Below, piece by piece: positions 11,970-24,345 of a DNA stretch of 64,000 nucleotides. The notes beneath the pieces are model-generated. The model ran no database searches and was not told where the DNA came from. It worked only from the letters and a program-made list of their open reading frames with translations. The stretch covers positions 90,316,575-90,380,574 of the forward strand of contig NC_092872.1 of assembly GCF_028372415.1 (NCBI RefSeq), written 5' to 3'. A program made the position numbers and the translations under genes. Position 1 is the first letter of the stretch. Each line of letters begins with the position of its first letter. Source of the stretch: Notamacropus eugenii. Lineage: Eukaryota; Chordata; Mammalia; Diprotodontia; Macropodidae.

Positions 11970-12122
11970 AAAAAATAAATTGCAATTGTATTTCGATATA
12001 ATTGGCTTCCATGGTAACCCTATAGTTTTATATATTTGAAAACATTACTCTAAAAAGAGGTTCATAGGCTTCATCAGACTACCAAATGGGTCCATGACAC
12101 AAAAAAGGTAAACAACCCCTCA
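11970..12122 (+). mobile_element. hAT-type DNA transposon fragment
   Basis: It has 'gaggttcataggcttcatca', 'ggtccatgacacaaaaaagg' and a terminal 'taaacaacccct'. It belongs to the same family as the copies at 26938-27110 and 39790-39975. Confidence 0.6.
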
Positions 12123-12169
12123 ACTAGATAACCTTTGGCCCTTTCAGTTCTATATCCTATGAGTGAAAG

Positions 12170-12335
12170 GGAATTGAATTCAGAGTCAGAAAGATTCTAA
12201 TCCCCCCTCTTACTACCTGTGAAACCTTGGTCAAGTCTTTGGAATATCCATCTGCTCAGTTTCCTCATCTGTAAAACGTGGGTGTTGAACTCAATGGCCT
12301 CTCAGGTCCCCTCTACCTCTAAATCTATGAGATTA
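12170..12335 (+). mobile_element. SINE remnant
   Basis: It contains 'ttcagagtcagaaagattct', 'tcagtttcctcatctgtaaa' and 'caggtcccctctacctctaa'. Confidence 0.6.
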
Positions 12336-12534
12336 TGATGCCACAAAAAGATCTCATAAATTCATTCATCATAAAGCATTCTAATAATTTTCCCTTCCCT
12401 GGGGCACTTATATTTTAATAGCCCTAATACCTTATCTCAAATAATGGAATTTCAGACTGGTAGGGAAAATGTTTTCTAGGTAGGGGACTTCTAGACTTTT
12501 CCAAATCATACCTGGATGTATAGCTGGACATGCA

Positions 12535-12835
12535 TTCAATTAAAAGCACTTTACAAACATTTACTGAATACCTACTAGGTGGTAAAGCCATATATATGAA
12601 GGGGATAGAGACAAGGGATAGATGCAGACATAAATAAGGTAAGATGATCCCTGCCCTCAAAGATCCTATAATCTAGTGGGAGGAGAAAGAGCATTTATAA
12701 AAATAACTATAATGCTTGAGAGAATGTGGTAAGTGTTTTAAGAGAGGTATGAAGTACTGTGAGAGACGTAAGGAAGTCTCTTCTGGCTAATGGCACCATG
12801 GAAGACTTCTTGAAGGAGGTGATTTGATTAAGTCC
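12535..12835 (+). repeat. Copy of the long ancient repeat family
   Basis: It starts with 'acatttactgaatacctact', then 'ggatagagacaagggataga', 'atccctgccctcaaagatcc' and 'gaagacttcttgaaggaggt', the same order as the copies near 18130 and 28090. Confidence 0.6.
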
Positions 12836-12869
12836 TAAAGGGTTACAAATGTGGATCTAGTCAAGACCT

Positions 12870-13025
12870 CATCCAGTCCCATCTTTTCATTTGATGACTG
12901 GAATGGCAATGGAGACAGAGGGAAGTTAGGTAACTTGTCCAGAGCCACACAGGGAGTCAATGACAGAACTAGGATTTGAATCCATGTCCTGACTGCAGAA
13001 CCAGTGCCTTGTCCACTGTACCATG
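12870..13025 (+). mobile_element. MIR tail
   Basis: It has 'cttgtccagagccacacagg', 'ggatttgaatccatgtcctg' and 'gtccactgtaccatgatg'. Confidence 0.6.
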
Positions 13026-13089
13026 ATGAATAGAGAGGTGGATTTCAACAGACAAATAAAGGCAAGGAGAGGCATTCCTTAATAAGTGA

Positions 13090-13362
13090 ATTAATTCAGG
13101 TTATTCACTAGAAGATCAAATACTGAAACTGACCACATAATGCAAAGACAGTACTTATTAGAAAAGATCCTGATGTTGGGAAAGACTGAAGGCAAAATAA
13201 GAAGACAATGACAGAGGATGAGACAGATAGATAGTATCATGGAAACGAGGAACATGAATTTGGACAGACTTCACGAGATAGTGGTGGATAGAGGGGTCTG
13301 GTGTACTATCATCTGTGGAGGTCATAAAGAGTTGGACATGACTGAGCACCTCAACAACAACA
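13090..13362 (+). mobile_element. RTE/BovB-like LINE 3' end
   Basis: It has 'gatcctgatgttgggaaaga', 'gacttcacgagatagtggtg', 'ggtcataaagagttggacat' and the tail 'ctgagcacctcaacaacaac', as in RTE-clade 3' ends. Confidence 0.65.
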
Positions 13363-13364
13363 GA

Positions 13365-13895
13365 GGCATTCCTCCCTATTCAGTAAATCCTAGTGGTCTG
13401 TGTTGCTTCCAGAAGGAAATATAAAATTCTCTCATTGGTTTTCAAAGCCCTTCCAAACCAGTCTTTCCAGTCTTCTTACACTTTACTACTCTCCCAAGAT
13501 CTCTCTGAGCCAGACACACTAGACTTCTTGCTGTTCTTCACACAAGTCACTCCATCTTCAAACTCCAGGCATTTTCACTGTGTCTCCCAGAATTGGAATA
13601 CTTTCCCCCCTCATTCCTCCTCCTCCTGATGTCCCTGACTTCCTTCAAGTCCCAGCTAAAATTCTACCTTCTATAGGAAGCTTTTCCCCAATTTCCTTAA
13701 GGCTAGCACCTTCCATCTGTGGTTATCTCCAATTTCTCCTGTCTATGTCATGTTTGCACACAATTGTTTGCATCTTGTCTCCTCTGTTAAACTATTAACT
13801 CCTTGAGAGCAGGGCCTTTCTTTGTATCTCTAGCACTTAGAATAGTGCCTGGCACATAGAAGGTACTTAATGCTTATTGACCAACTGACTGATTT
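13365..13895 (+). mobile_element. L2 LINE 3' end
   Basis: It has 'ggttttcaaagcccttccaa', 'gacttccttcaagtcccagc', 'ccttgagagcagggcctttc' and 'tacttaatgcttattgacca'. Confidence 0.8.
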
Positions 13896-13899
13896 CCCT

Positions 13900-14200
13900 T
13901 GACAGAATGAGTGGATGAGAATAATTTGCTCCAACAGTCATGAAGGCTGCTAAAGCAGGCACTATGGAGCACTTAGAGCTTGGACAGACATTGAAGATGT
14001 CAATGTCATCCACTTCATCCAGGGTCAGTACCAGTTGTCTTGACTTTTGTCTTACCACTGGACTTCAATGATTCTGGAAAAGAGAGACTGACAACTGACT
14101 TTGCACAGATCTGCCTCACTTAAATACAATTCATTGGCAAATCAAGACATCACCCATGATGCCACTGATCCTCTTTAAAACAAAAGGTGAACAACAACTG
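13900..14200 (+). mobile_element. SINE with RTE-type tail
   Basis: It has 'ggctgctaaagcaggcacta', 'cactggacttcaatgattct' and 'cacagatctgcctcacttaa', and ends 'ggtgaacaacaactg'. Confidence 0.6.
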
Positions 14201-14584
14201 ATGGAATGCATTTGTGGAATGACAGAACAGTATAGTTTGACTAGGACAGTAGCTGGTCTTTAATAGAAAAAAGAAATTTAGAGAAAGAACAACTTTCAAA
14301 GAGATGAAGAAGAGTTCCATTTTGGATGTATAAGTTTGAGATGCTGACAGAACATCAAGGTATCAAATGCTCAAGAGGAAAGTAGAAATATGGACTTAAA
14401 AAGAGAAGTTATTGACAATCTAGAACACACACAAAGGAAGGTAACTAAAGCAGAGGGGAAGTTCAAAACCATGTAATTTGTAGAAAATAAGGTTGCTCAT
14501 CCTGGAGAAAACTTGGACAAGACTTGATAAATATCTTCTAATATTTTAAGAACGATTATGAGGAAAGGTTGTCATGACCCTTCA

Positions 14585-14818
14585 GGCAACTGGGTGGTAT
14601 GGTGAATTAAGACTGCTGGACCTGGGATCAGGAAGATTTGAGTTCTAGCCTGGCATCAAACAAACAGGTTGTGTGACCCTGGGCAAGTCACTTGAACTTT
14701 GTCTGCCTCAACTTCCTCATCTGTTAAATGGCAATAACAGTAGCATCTACCTCTGAACTGTTGTGAAGAACAAATGAGATCCTTTGAAAACTTTAAAGTG
14801 CTACACAAATGCTAGATG
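14585..14818 (+). mobile_element. tRNA-headed SINE / MIR-like
   Basis: It has 'gcaactgggtggtatggtga', 'gtgaccctgggcaagtcact' and 'aactttaaagtgctacacaa'. It runs directly into an ATC microsatellite. Confidence 0.7.

Positions 14819-14855
<37 letters not shown>
14818..14855. repeat. (ATC)n microsatellite
   Basis: About twelve ATC units follow the SINE tail. Confidence 0.9.
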
Positions 14856-15303
14856 TATGACCCTAGGAGAAAGAACCCAAACCAATGGATGGAAATGATA
14901 GCAAATCACATTTCAACTCAATATGAGGGAAGAACATCCTAACAATGAGAACTGTTCCAAAAATGGAATTAACTGTCTCATGCAGTAGTATTTCCTAACA
15001 TTGGCAATGTGGGTCATTTGTCAGGGATGATATAGGTAGATTCATTGATCAAGAAGGATGATCTCTAAGTCTCTTCCAGTTCCTAAGATTCTGTGATCAT
15101 GGGACTGAGGTTAGGGCTGGAAACAGAGTTGGGAGTCATCTACATAGAGGTGATAAATGAAGAGGCAGGTGTTTATGAGCTTGCCAAGAGAGGGTATTTC
15201 AAGAGAAGAAAGGACCCAGAGTGGAACCTTAGAGGAATGTCCACATATAAGGGGTGTGACAAAGAAGAAAGGATAGAGAAGAAGGGGCAGAAAAGGAGCA
15301 GGA

Positions 15304-17722
15304 GGGTGTGGAGCCAAGATGCCAGAATAACAGTACAGACTTTCTAGAGTGCTCCTGGAAAAGACAAGACCTGAGCAGGCCTTGGGGGACTGAATCTCTT
15401 GCACCTGTGGTGGTTTCCAGACTTTATAACCCCAAAATTCTGAGAATAAATTGGTAGGTCAGGGGAAAAAGTCTGTGGGACCAGTGCAGGAGAGTGGAGT
15501 GGTCCTGCCCCAGCCCCAGGGCAGCTGAGGAGGAGGCAGTAGCAGCGGAGCAGCTACAGCTACTGTTTCTGGAACTCTAGGCCCACAGATTGTGGGGGGA
15601 TGGAGTGACTGACAGTACAACCCCCACCCCCACTAGAGGCAGAGAGCTATCTTCACAAAGAGCTCAAAAGGTAAATAAATGGCTGGAAAAATGAGCAAAA
15701 ACCCAAAAAATAATCAGACCATAGAATCTTACTTTGGTGACAAGGAAGATCAAAGCATACAAACAGAAGAAAACAAAGTCAAAACTCCTCCTTCCAAAGC
15801 CTCCAAGAAAAATATGAATTGGTCTCAGGCCATGGAAGAGCTCAAAAAGGATTTTGAAAATCAAGTAAGAGAAGGAGAGCAAAAATTGGGAAGACAAATG
15901 AGAGTGAAGCAAGAAAATAATGAAAAATGAGTCAACTGCTTTCTAATGGAGACCCAAAAAAATGCTGAAGAAAATAACAATTTAAAAAATAGACTAACCC
16001 AATGGCAAAAGAGACCCAAAAAGCCAATGAGAAGAATGCCCTAAAAAACAGAATTGGCCAGATGGAAAAGGAGATCCAAAAGCTGATTGAAGAAAATAAT
16101 TCCTTAAAGATTAGAGTGGAGCAGATGGAAGCTAATAACTTTATGAAAAATCAAGAAATTATAAACAAAACCAAAGAAATTAAAAATAGCAATGTGAAAT
16201 CTCCTCAGAAAATCAACTGACCTGCAAAATACATCCAGGAGAAACAATTTAAAAATTATGGCACTACCTAAAAGCCATGATCAAAAAAAAAAGAGCCTAG
16301 ACATCATCTTTCATGAAATTATTAAGAAAAACTGCCCTGATATTCTAGAACCAGAGGGTAAAATAAATATTGAAAGAATCCACCAATAACCTCTTGAAAG
16401 AGATCCCAAAAGAAAAACTCCTAGGAATATTGTAGCTGAATTCCAGAGTTCCCAGGTCAAGGAGAAAATATTGCAAGCAGCCAGAAAGAAACAATTTGAG
16501 TATTGTGGAAATACAATCAGGATAACACAAGATTTAGCAGCTTCTACATTAAGGGACTGAAGGACTTGGAATATGATATTCCAGAAGTCAAAGGAGCTAG
16601 AATTAAAACCAAGTATCACATACCCAGCAAAACTGAGTATAATACTTCAGGGGAAAAATGATTATCCAATGAAATAGAGGACTTTCAAGCATTCTTGATG
16701 AAAAGACCAGAGCTGAATAGAAAATTTGACTTTCAAACACAAGAATCAAGAGAAGCATGAAAAGGTAAACAGGAAAGACAAATCTTAATGAATATAATAA
16801 AGTTAAACTATTTACATTCCTACCTGGAAAGATAATATTTGTAACTCTTGAGACTTTTCTCAGTATTAGGTTAATTGGAGGGATTATATACATATAGACA
16901 AAAGGCACAAAGTGAGTTGAATAGGAAGGGATGATATCTAAAAAAAATCAAATTAAGGAGAGAGGAACATATTGGGAGGAGAAAGGGAGAAATGGAATGG
17001 GCCAAATTATCTCTCATAAAAGAAGCAAGAAAAAGCTTTTTTCTTGAGGGGAAAAGGCGGGAGCTGAGAGGGAAAAAGTGAAGCTTATTCTCATCACATT
17101 TGGCTTAAGGATGGAATAACATACACACTCAATTTGATATGAAAATTTAGTTTACCCTACAGGAAAGTAGGGGAGAAGGGGATAAGTGGATTGTGGGGGC
17201 TGAAAGAAGGGAGGGCAAATGAGAGAAGGGAGCAATTAGAAGCAAACACTCTTGGGGAGGGACAAGGTCAAAAGAGAGAATGGAATAAATGGGAGGCAGG
17301 ATAGGATGGAGGGAAATACAGTTAGTCTTTTACAACATAACTTTTATGGAAGTCTTTTGCATAACTATATGTATAACCTATATTGAATTGCTTGCCTTCT
17401 CAGTGAGGATAGGTGGAAAAGGAGGGAGAGAAGTTGGAACTCAAAGTTTTAAAAACAAATGTTAAAAACTGTTTTTACATGCAACTGGGAGATAAGATAT
17501 ACAGGCAGTGGGGTATATCTATCTTGCCCTATAAGAAAAGAGAGAAGATGGGGATAAGGGAAGGGAGGGGTATGATAGAAGGGAGGGCAGATGGGGAAAG
17601 GGGTAGTCAGAATGCATGGTGTTTTGAGGTGGGAGGAGGGGAAAGATGGGGAGAAAATTTGGAACTCAAAATCTTATGGAAATGAACGTTGAAAACTAAA
17701 AATAAATAAATTAATTTTTTTA
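15304..17722 (+). mobile_element. Full-length ORF1-only L1-like element (HAL1 type)
   Basis: It begins with the L1 start 'gtggagccaagatgcc' and has a 5' UTR. A decayed ORF1 runs from ATG 15679 to about 16759, in several broken pieces: coiled-coil segments (MEELKKDFENQVREGEQKLG, MEKEIQKLIEENNSLKIRVE), then a C-terminal domain matching the copy at 33025-33855. ORF2 is absent. About 960 bp of 3' UTR lead to the L1-type end 'ggaactcaaaatcttatgga' and an A/T-rich tail. A 13-bp target duplication flanks it: aaaaggagcagga at 15291-15303 and aaaaggcgcagga at 17723-17735, one mismatch. It is CpG-poor, so it looks old. Confidence 0.82.
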
Positions 17723-17735
17723 AAAAGGCGCAGGA

Positions 17736-18125
17736 TTACTCAGTGCAATGTGAGTTTGACCATTGCTTCTTGTTTTCTGTCTCCTCTTCATGTGCCACTA
17801 ACACCCTCAGGCATAGGAGTGCCCTTTTGATGGAACCTCAGCTGCTCTTCATAGAAGAGTGGAGAACAATCTCTAATAGTTCAGTGTTGTCTGAAAAACA
17901 ACATAAAACCACTGTCCCAGAATCTAGTGGGGGGAGGAGTAGTGAGGATGAGATTAAACAGACTTTTAATTCATCCCAACATCAGAGAAGGATGACAGGG
18001 AATAGGGAGATGGTAGGTGGACTGTTCTCCTTCCCCCACTCATCCATCCCATGACTGCCAGATCATAGTCCAGAAGCCAGATCTTTCCCAGCTAGGCTGG
18101 GAGGTAGGAAGCACTGAACATTCTA
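17736..18125. other. No recognised feature
   Basis: Short overlapping ORFs here show no family resemblance. I see no repeat. Confidence 0.35.
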
Positions 18126-18129
18126 GTTT

Positions 18130-18960
18130 AAGGCAATGGGAATCAATCAATAAGCATTTTCCTCAAGGATCTTATATTCTATTGAGAATTTGGGGAAGAC
18201 AGCCTACATAAATATTAGTTTACACAAAAAGATAACAAGGAAATATGGAGGGAGGGGACACTAATAGCTGGAGGGATCAGAAAAGGCTTCATGTAAAAGA
18301 TGGGTTGAGCTAAATTTTGAAAGAAATTAGGTATTCCAAGATACACATGTGAGAAAAGAGTGGATTGCTGGCTTGGGAAGTGACTAATATAGCCACAGAG
18401 ATAGAACATGCAGTACATTATGAGGAACATCAAGAAAACCAGTCTGGTCAGTTTGTAGAGTACAGAAAGGGGAGCACTGTATAAAGTTAGAAAGATACAT
18501 CAAGTCCTGGTTTTAAAGGACTTTAAAAATCAAACAGAGGAATTTATATTTGATCCTAATGTCAATAGGGAGTCATTAGAGTTTATTTAGTAAGATTGTG
18601 ACATGGTCAAGAACTGAGATTTCGGAAAATCACATTGGCACCTGTGCAGAGAATGGATTGCAATGAGGTAAGGTTTAAGACAGGAAAGACAATTAGGAGG
18701 CTATTGTAGTAAGAGGTGATGAGGACCTCAACTAGGATGGATGCAAGAGAATTTAGGGTGATAAGCACAAGATCTGACAATGTGGATATGTGGGGTGAAG
18801 GAAAATATGAAGAGCCAAGGATAATGCCAAGGTTGTGAACCTGGATGGCTTGAAAGGATGCTTTTACCTTTGACGGAAATATGTAAGTTCATAAGAGGGG
18901 CAGGTTTTGAGGAAAAGACTATTTAATTTCCTGATCTGAGAAAATAGAAGAGATTTGGTA
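18130..18960 (+). repeat. Longest copy of the ancient repeat family
   Basis: Recognisable order: 'caataagcattttcctcaag', 'ggaaatatggagggagggg', 'aatttatatttgatcctaat', 'gacatggtcaagaactgaga', 'gaggctattgtagtaagagg', 'aatgccaaggttgtgaacct' and 'ggggcaggttttgaggaaaa'. It is non-coding. Shorter copies recur through the window, and all that I recognise are on the plus strand. Confidence 0.6.
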
Positions 18961-19620
18961 ATGAAGACACATAAATCTGTCTACATCTCTACCCAAACTT
19001 AACCTCTGAAGAGAAAGAACACCTTAGAGCAGAAGGAATCAGAAATCTGGAGTACTCCAAATAAGGCTGAAACCTCCAATTAATTAAAGACCTCAGGATC
19101 CCTATGGAGTCAAGTCTTCTGCCAAGGCTATGGCGAACAGGATTGGGAAGGCTTAGAGAGGGGATGTGATCTACCCCAAATCATTGGAAGATCCAGGACT
19201 AGATAAACCCAGGTCTCCTGATTCCATGGCTAATTTCTTTCCACTACATCATTTACAGTAGAGTTTATTTTCAGGGGTCCTCCTGAGACTTTTTTGTACC
19301 TCTCTTTTCCTTCATGCCTTTTGCCCACTGCCCAGAATCCCTACCACTCCTAGGGCACTCACCCAGCCCTTCCTGACCAATACTTATTCTCTGAAAAATT
19401 CAGTCCTGAATCCTAGGCATTGCCTGTCTTTGTCAGATAGCCACTGAGTCTGGCGACCTAACCTTTGGTTTTATTACTTTCCCAAATCACTTATCCCTGA
19501 CTGAATCTCAACTAAAAGCCCTCTCATCCTTAAGCTTCCTTGACTTCCTGGGTTGGGTGATTCACTATAAGAGATTTCTAGTTATTTGTGTTTTTTTCCC
19601 TTCACCACAGTAACTTGATG
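18961..19620. other. No recognised feature
   Basis: Intronic sequence. A MIR-like piece may lie near 19160-19260. Confidence 0.35.
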
Positions 19621-19649
19621 CCTGAGTCTGGCTTATGCAAACCAACACA

Positions 19650-19905
19650 AATCAAACAAAATAAAAATCTATTAAAGACTTACTGTATAATAAGGTATCA
19701 AGGAAACAAAGACCAAAAAAACAGACAGCCCCTTCCCTCAAGAAGCTTATATTGTCTCCCAGGATACATGTAACACACATAGATAGGGAAATACAAGATG
19801 TTTTAAGAGGAAAGAAAGTACTACCAAAACTGAGAGTATCAGAGAAGACCTCATGGAAAAGATAGCACTTGAGTTAAGCCTGGAGGGAAGAAGAAAAGTC
19901 TAGGA
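19650..19905 (+). repeat. Copy of the ancient repeat family head
   Basis: It has 'cccttccctcaagaagctta', 'tgtaacacacatagataggg' and 'agaagacctcatggaaaaga'. Confidence 0.55.
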
Positions 19906-20039
19906 GGTGAAGATCTGCTCCAGCTTTCTCTCCACCACAGTGGGTTAGAAAACCTTCTGATAGTCTGGTGTATTTAGAAAGGAAAAAAAGATCTCAATTT
20001 AGAAGCAATACTCCAGGTAAAATAGATATCTTTGTTGAT

Positions 20040-20218
20040 CCTTTCAACAACCCTGGCAGTTAGATGATATTATTATTCATATTTTACAGTTAAGGAAACT
20101 GAGGAAAACAGAGGTTAAGTGACTTAGCCAAAGTCACACAGCTAGTAAGTGTCTGAAGTCATATTTGAACCTAGTTCTTTCTGAATTCAGGTTTAGAGCT
20201 GTACCACCTAGCTGCCTT
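20040..20218 (+). mobile_element. MIR SINE
   Basis: It has 'gttaaggaaactgaggaaaa', 'agtcacacagctagtaagtg' and 'gagctgtaccacctagctgc'. Confidence 0.75.
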
Positions 20219-20990
20219 TAAATTAATTGATTAATTGGCTTAAATAATTACATTAATGCAATATTTCTCTTGAGGGCATTTGTATTTAAGAATGAGTCAT
20301 CTGAAGAGAACAGATTTTAACTCAAAGGAAATTTGGGACCCTGTGGCAGGTATGTGGGATAGATTTTTTTTTCTTTGGGGTTAGGAGATGGGAGAGGTCT
20401 TTCTTAGGGCCCTTCAGATTATAAGTGACCATTAGGATGGTCACTGAGCTCCTTTTACCCCATCCTTGAACAAACAAGGCTGAACTCAGCATAGGCTGCC
20501 AGTTCAAGATTCCTCGGGCAAGAATGCCCAATTCAAGGATGCTAGGTGGAATGGCAAATACTCAGTGGGCACACTCTCACATTCCTCAGGGAGTGTCCCT
20601 AGAAACAACTCTATAGCACGGGAGGGGACATGAGGCTCAGTCAGCAAAAAGCATCCCTCCTCCCCAACCACCCTAATATAGAAGAAATATGCATCTGTCT
20701 GTCTGTTGTTTTCCAATGTTTGTTCTGTCAATGGGAAAATAAACCCTTGACTGGGACATCAAAGTGTTCCCCACCAGGAACACAGAGAAGTGATTTTGAC
20801 ATTTGTTGGAAAAGCATCCTTGGTGAAATGCTGCTAAAGGTATGGCCTCTGATAAGACTAAATTTGCTTCTCCCCACAGATGTGGGCAGGGCCACCTGGG
20901 GAAACCCAGAAAGCTCCAATCCCAATAAGTGGACTGGGGGAATGGCACAGAAGCTGGGCCCTGAGCACCTAAGATAGTGCCACTATCAGC
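20219..20990. other. Repeat-free stretch, no exon recognised
   Basis: This is intronic and no known family is seen. Plus-strand splice-like signals exist (for example 'ttctccccacag' near 20880), but no reading frame resembles a known protein. Confidence 0.4.
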
Positions 20991-21589
20991 GGCTCCTTCT
21001 CTCTTTTCTCAATCCAACAATCCTACTAAAAAAATATTTATTAAACACTTATGATATTCCAGGCACCACGCTACATTCACAGAAATAAACAGAAACCATA
21101 TACAGAGAAAATGGAAAGTAATTTGGTGGCAAGGGCTGTAGGAGGTTAGAGTGAATTAGCAATGGTGGTAGTGACTGATCTCTATGTCCTCTTTTTTTTT
21201 TTCAGTCTTTGCAGCTTAGACCTGCTCCTGACCACTCAATTTTTTATTGTTCAGTCCTCTCAGAGACTCTTGAGGGGTAGATAGGTTAGCGGCGTCATTG
21301 ACTGAAGTTTTCCAGCATATGGACTCCAGAATAAAGCAGACAAGATGTCCCAATGGGAAATGGTACTCATTCATTCATTTATTCTCTAATTAGCACCTGA
21401 CTTTCAGACAGGGCTTTAATATTTCCAAAACACGGTCATTTAACTTTATTGAACCTCATCACTACAATCATTATGAGATCTCATAGCACTCTGTATGCTT
21501 CTTACATAATTACTGTTTTCTAATATATATTATATTTATCTGATTATCAATCCCACCAGATGGCAAGCTCGGTAGAAGTTGGGCTCACA

Positions 21590-21760
21590 AATGTTAGAGA
21601 AGGAAACACGATCATCTCCATTTTACAGATGATGAAACTGAGGCTCAGAGAATCAAACTGATTCTTCAGGTTTGCACAGCTAGTAAGTGATGGAGTTGGT
21701 TATTTACCCAGGTCTCTTCATCCGTCTTCTTGTTCTCCTTCCACTATACTACAGTGACTC
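21590..21760 (+). mobile_element. MIR SINE
   Basis: It has 'ccattttacagatgatgaaa' and 'gcacagctagtaagtgatgg'. Sequence at 20990-21590 and 21760-22400 shows no clear feature, apart from a short old repeat at 21020-21110. Confidence 0.65.
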
Positions 21761-22739
21761 CTACATTAAGATGCCCTCTTGACTTGGGTGGTTATCAGGA
21801 TGACTCACTTTCAGACCTCACATCACTAAACAAGTCAACTCCAGGGGGTGTTGCCATGGTACACATACGACCGATGCTCAGCTTCACTCCACCTTCTCAT
21901 ACTTTCCCATTCTTGCCAGCCTATTTATTGCCCTTGATGATGAATACTATGATTCAATCCCTGGAAGTGCATGGAATACTATTCCCAAGTGCTTGCTACA
22001 CAGAGCCGGATGCAAGGGTTGCCCACTGATAATGGTCAGGATTGGAAGGGCTGGGAAGAGGAGCAGCATTTGATCTTGATTTGAGGGAGTAAAGAGTTAG
22101 TTCAAAGAGCACTAACATTACAAATCCAGTCTGGCCAACCTAAATTTTTGATCTTGGCAAACAAATCCTTAGCAGAATCCATCCTTCCAAGTCTTTTGGG
22201 TTCAGAAGGTTTAAGTTGCAAGAGGAGGAAGACTGTTACAGAATTTTCAGGACAACCTGGCTCTCCAAGTGGGTCTGAAAAGACATCTCTCTTTTCCCTT
22301 GATATTTTGATGACAACAATAGCCACAATAAAATTCACTTCGGGAATCCTCATGGGATTTAGGGCTAGGAGAGCAAACAGAATAAGAGATTCAGCCTGGA
22401 AGGGTCCTTGCAGATCATGCTCAATGTTCTCATTTTACAGTAAGGAAACTGAAATCAGACAGATGAACTGAAATGTGCAAAATCATATGGATTGCCAACA
22501 GTAGAGCCAAGACTCAGTCTAGGTCATCTGGCTTCAAACTCAGTGCTTTTCTCATAATGTCAGGCTAAAATGATACCATATAGAAGGCACTGTGCTCAGT
22601 GCTGGGTGATACAAAGATAAATATGACACAAACCTTGTCCTCATGAAGTTTACAATCTAATGGGGAAAAGGACAAGTTTTAAATCCTGGCTCAAATACTG
22701 ATTAGCTTACGTGACCCTGAGTGATAAGGATATTAATGT

Positions 22740-22985
22740 CAACAAAAATAGCTAGTATTTCATATAGCACTTTGAGGTTTCCAAAGCATTAACAAATATT
22801 ATTTCATTACATTGTTACAACTACCCTGGAAGGTAATTACTGTTTATTATTCCTGTTTCACAGATGAGGAAACTGAGGCTGTGTAGCAAGTCACTAAATC
22901 TCTATAGCTCAATTTCCTCATCTGTAAAATGAGGGGTTGGAGTCAGCAACCTAGGAGGTTCCTTCCAGCTACCTCACAAAAACAA
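22740..22985 (+). mobile_element. MIR SINE
   Basis: It has 'tagcactttgaggtttccaa', 'catctgtaaaatgaggggtt' and the typical fall from 'cagatgaggaaactgaggct'. Confidence 0.65.
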
Positions 22986-23255
22986 GTGAGATAAGTTACA
23001 CACACAAAAAATTGTTGAGTCGTTTCAATTGTGCCTGACTCTTCATGTTCCCATTTGAGGTTTTCTTGGTAAAGATACTAGAGTGGTTTGCCATTTTCTT
23101 CTCCAGCACATTTTACAGATGAGGAGACTGAAGCAGATAGGGTTAAGTGACTTGCCCAGAGTCACACAGTTATTAAGTGTCTGAGGTCAGATTTGAATTT
23201 AGGTCTTCCTAACTCCAGGGACAGATCTATCCACTGTGATACCTAACTGCTCACA
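22985..23255 (-). mobile_element. tRNA-headed marsupial SINE, minus strand
   Basis: It is the reverse of the SINE at 1183: 'attgttgagtcgtttcaatt', 'gaggttttcttggtaaagat' and 'gagtcacacagttattaagt'. Confidence 0.75.
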
Positions 23256-23394
23256 ATACAAAAGAGGGAAAGGCGTAGAGAAAGAGGAAGAGAGGGAGAG
23301 AGGAGGGGAGAGAAAAAAAGATAGGAGTAAAATACTATGAAAAATGTAAGTAGGGAGAGATCACCAGACATCAGTTTACAGATTTTTATTTGGA

Positions 23395-24085
23395 ACTTAC
23401 TTTATGTATAGCACTGTGTTACGCACTAGGGAACTTACAAAGAAGTATGAGACATTGAGAAACTTATAATCAAATTGAGAACATAAGATAGCTTCAAAGA
23501 GGTGACTGGAACTCTGAAGCAATATAGGATAATGGTCAAATGAAAGGGACAGGCAACAACTATGGGGGGAATTCAGAACAAGGAGAACTTAACTCCCAGT
23601 GAGGATGTTCAAGGGGAAGCTTCCTATAGAAACCGCATGCCTTTATATACCATTTTAAGATTTACAAAGCCCTTTATAAATATTAGCTCATTTAATCTTC
23701 ACAACAACCCTGGGTGGTTAGTGTTACTATATCCTCATTATACATGTGAGAAAACTGAAGCAGACAGAGGTTTTGTGACTTGCCCAGGGTCACACAGGTA
23801 GGTTGAGGTTGGATCTGAACTCAGGTCTTCCTGATTCCAGAGCTATTACCACCTGGCTTCATGGAGAATGAATACTTTGAGCTGGTCATGAAAACTGGGT
23901 AGGATTTGAATAAGTGAAGAGGGGGAAACGTTCTGCAGGCAAAGGAAAGAAACAGCACAGGAGCAAGAAGGACAAAATATAAGGTATGTTATGGGAACAG
24001 TTAGTGAACTAGTTTGCTTAGAGGAATAGGAGGAGATAAAGTTGGAAAGATAGATTGTGGCTAAACTGTGGAAGACCTTTAAAAC
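23395..24085 (+). repeat. Old repeats: ancient family pieces around a MIR
   Basis: A MIR at about 23640-23865 ('agcccttataa'-type body, 'gccc agggtcacacagg'-type tail) sits between sections of the ancient family ('gtggaagacctttaaaacca' near 24068). Boundaries are approximate. Confidence 0.45.
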
Positions 24086-24104
24086 CAGGTTAAGGATTTA
24101 GCCA

Positions 24105-24345
24105 CAGCTGAGTGATGCAGTGGATAGAGCACTGGGCCTGGAGTCAGGAGGACTCATCTTCCTGAGTTCAAATCAGTCCTCAAATACTTCCTAGCTATGC
24201 AACCTTGGGTAAATCACTTAATCCTGTTTGCCTCAGTTTTCTCATCTGTAAAATAAACTGGAGAAAGAAATGGCAAACCACTGTAGTATCTTTGCCAAGA
24301 AAACCCTAAGTGGAGTCATGCAGAGTCATACAGGACTGAACAGGA
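24105..24345 (+). mobile_element. tRNA-headed marsupial SINE
   Basis: It has 'gcagtggatagagcactggg', 'tgggtaaatcacttaatcct' and 'tctttgccaagaaaacccta'. Confidence 0.8.

Larger units (their letters stand above)
14270..15290 (+). repeat. Long ancient repeat, interrupted by a SINE
   Basis: Flanking parts ('agtttgagatgctgacagaa' near 14330 and 'gttgggagtcatctacatag' near 15130) look like successive sections of the family also seen at 18130-18960. A SINE at about 14585-14818 and an ATC repeat sit within. Confidence 0.5.

Noticed and set aside
22102..22353. Minus-strand 83-codon ORF starting MRIPEVNFIVAIVV
   Set aside because: It looked protein-like, but I recognise no family, splice sites or conserved motif. 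Left unannotated.
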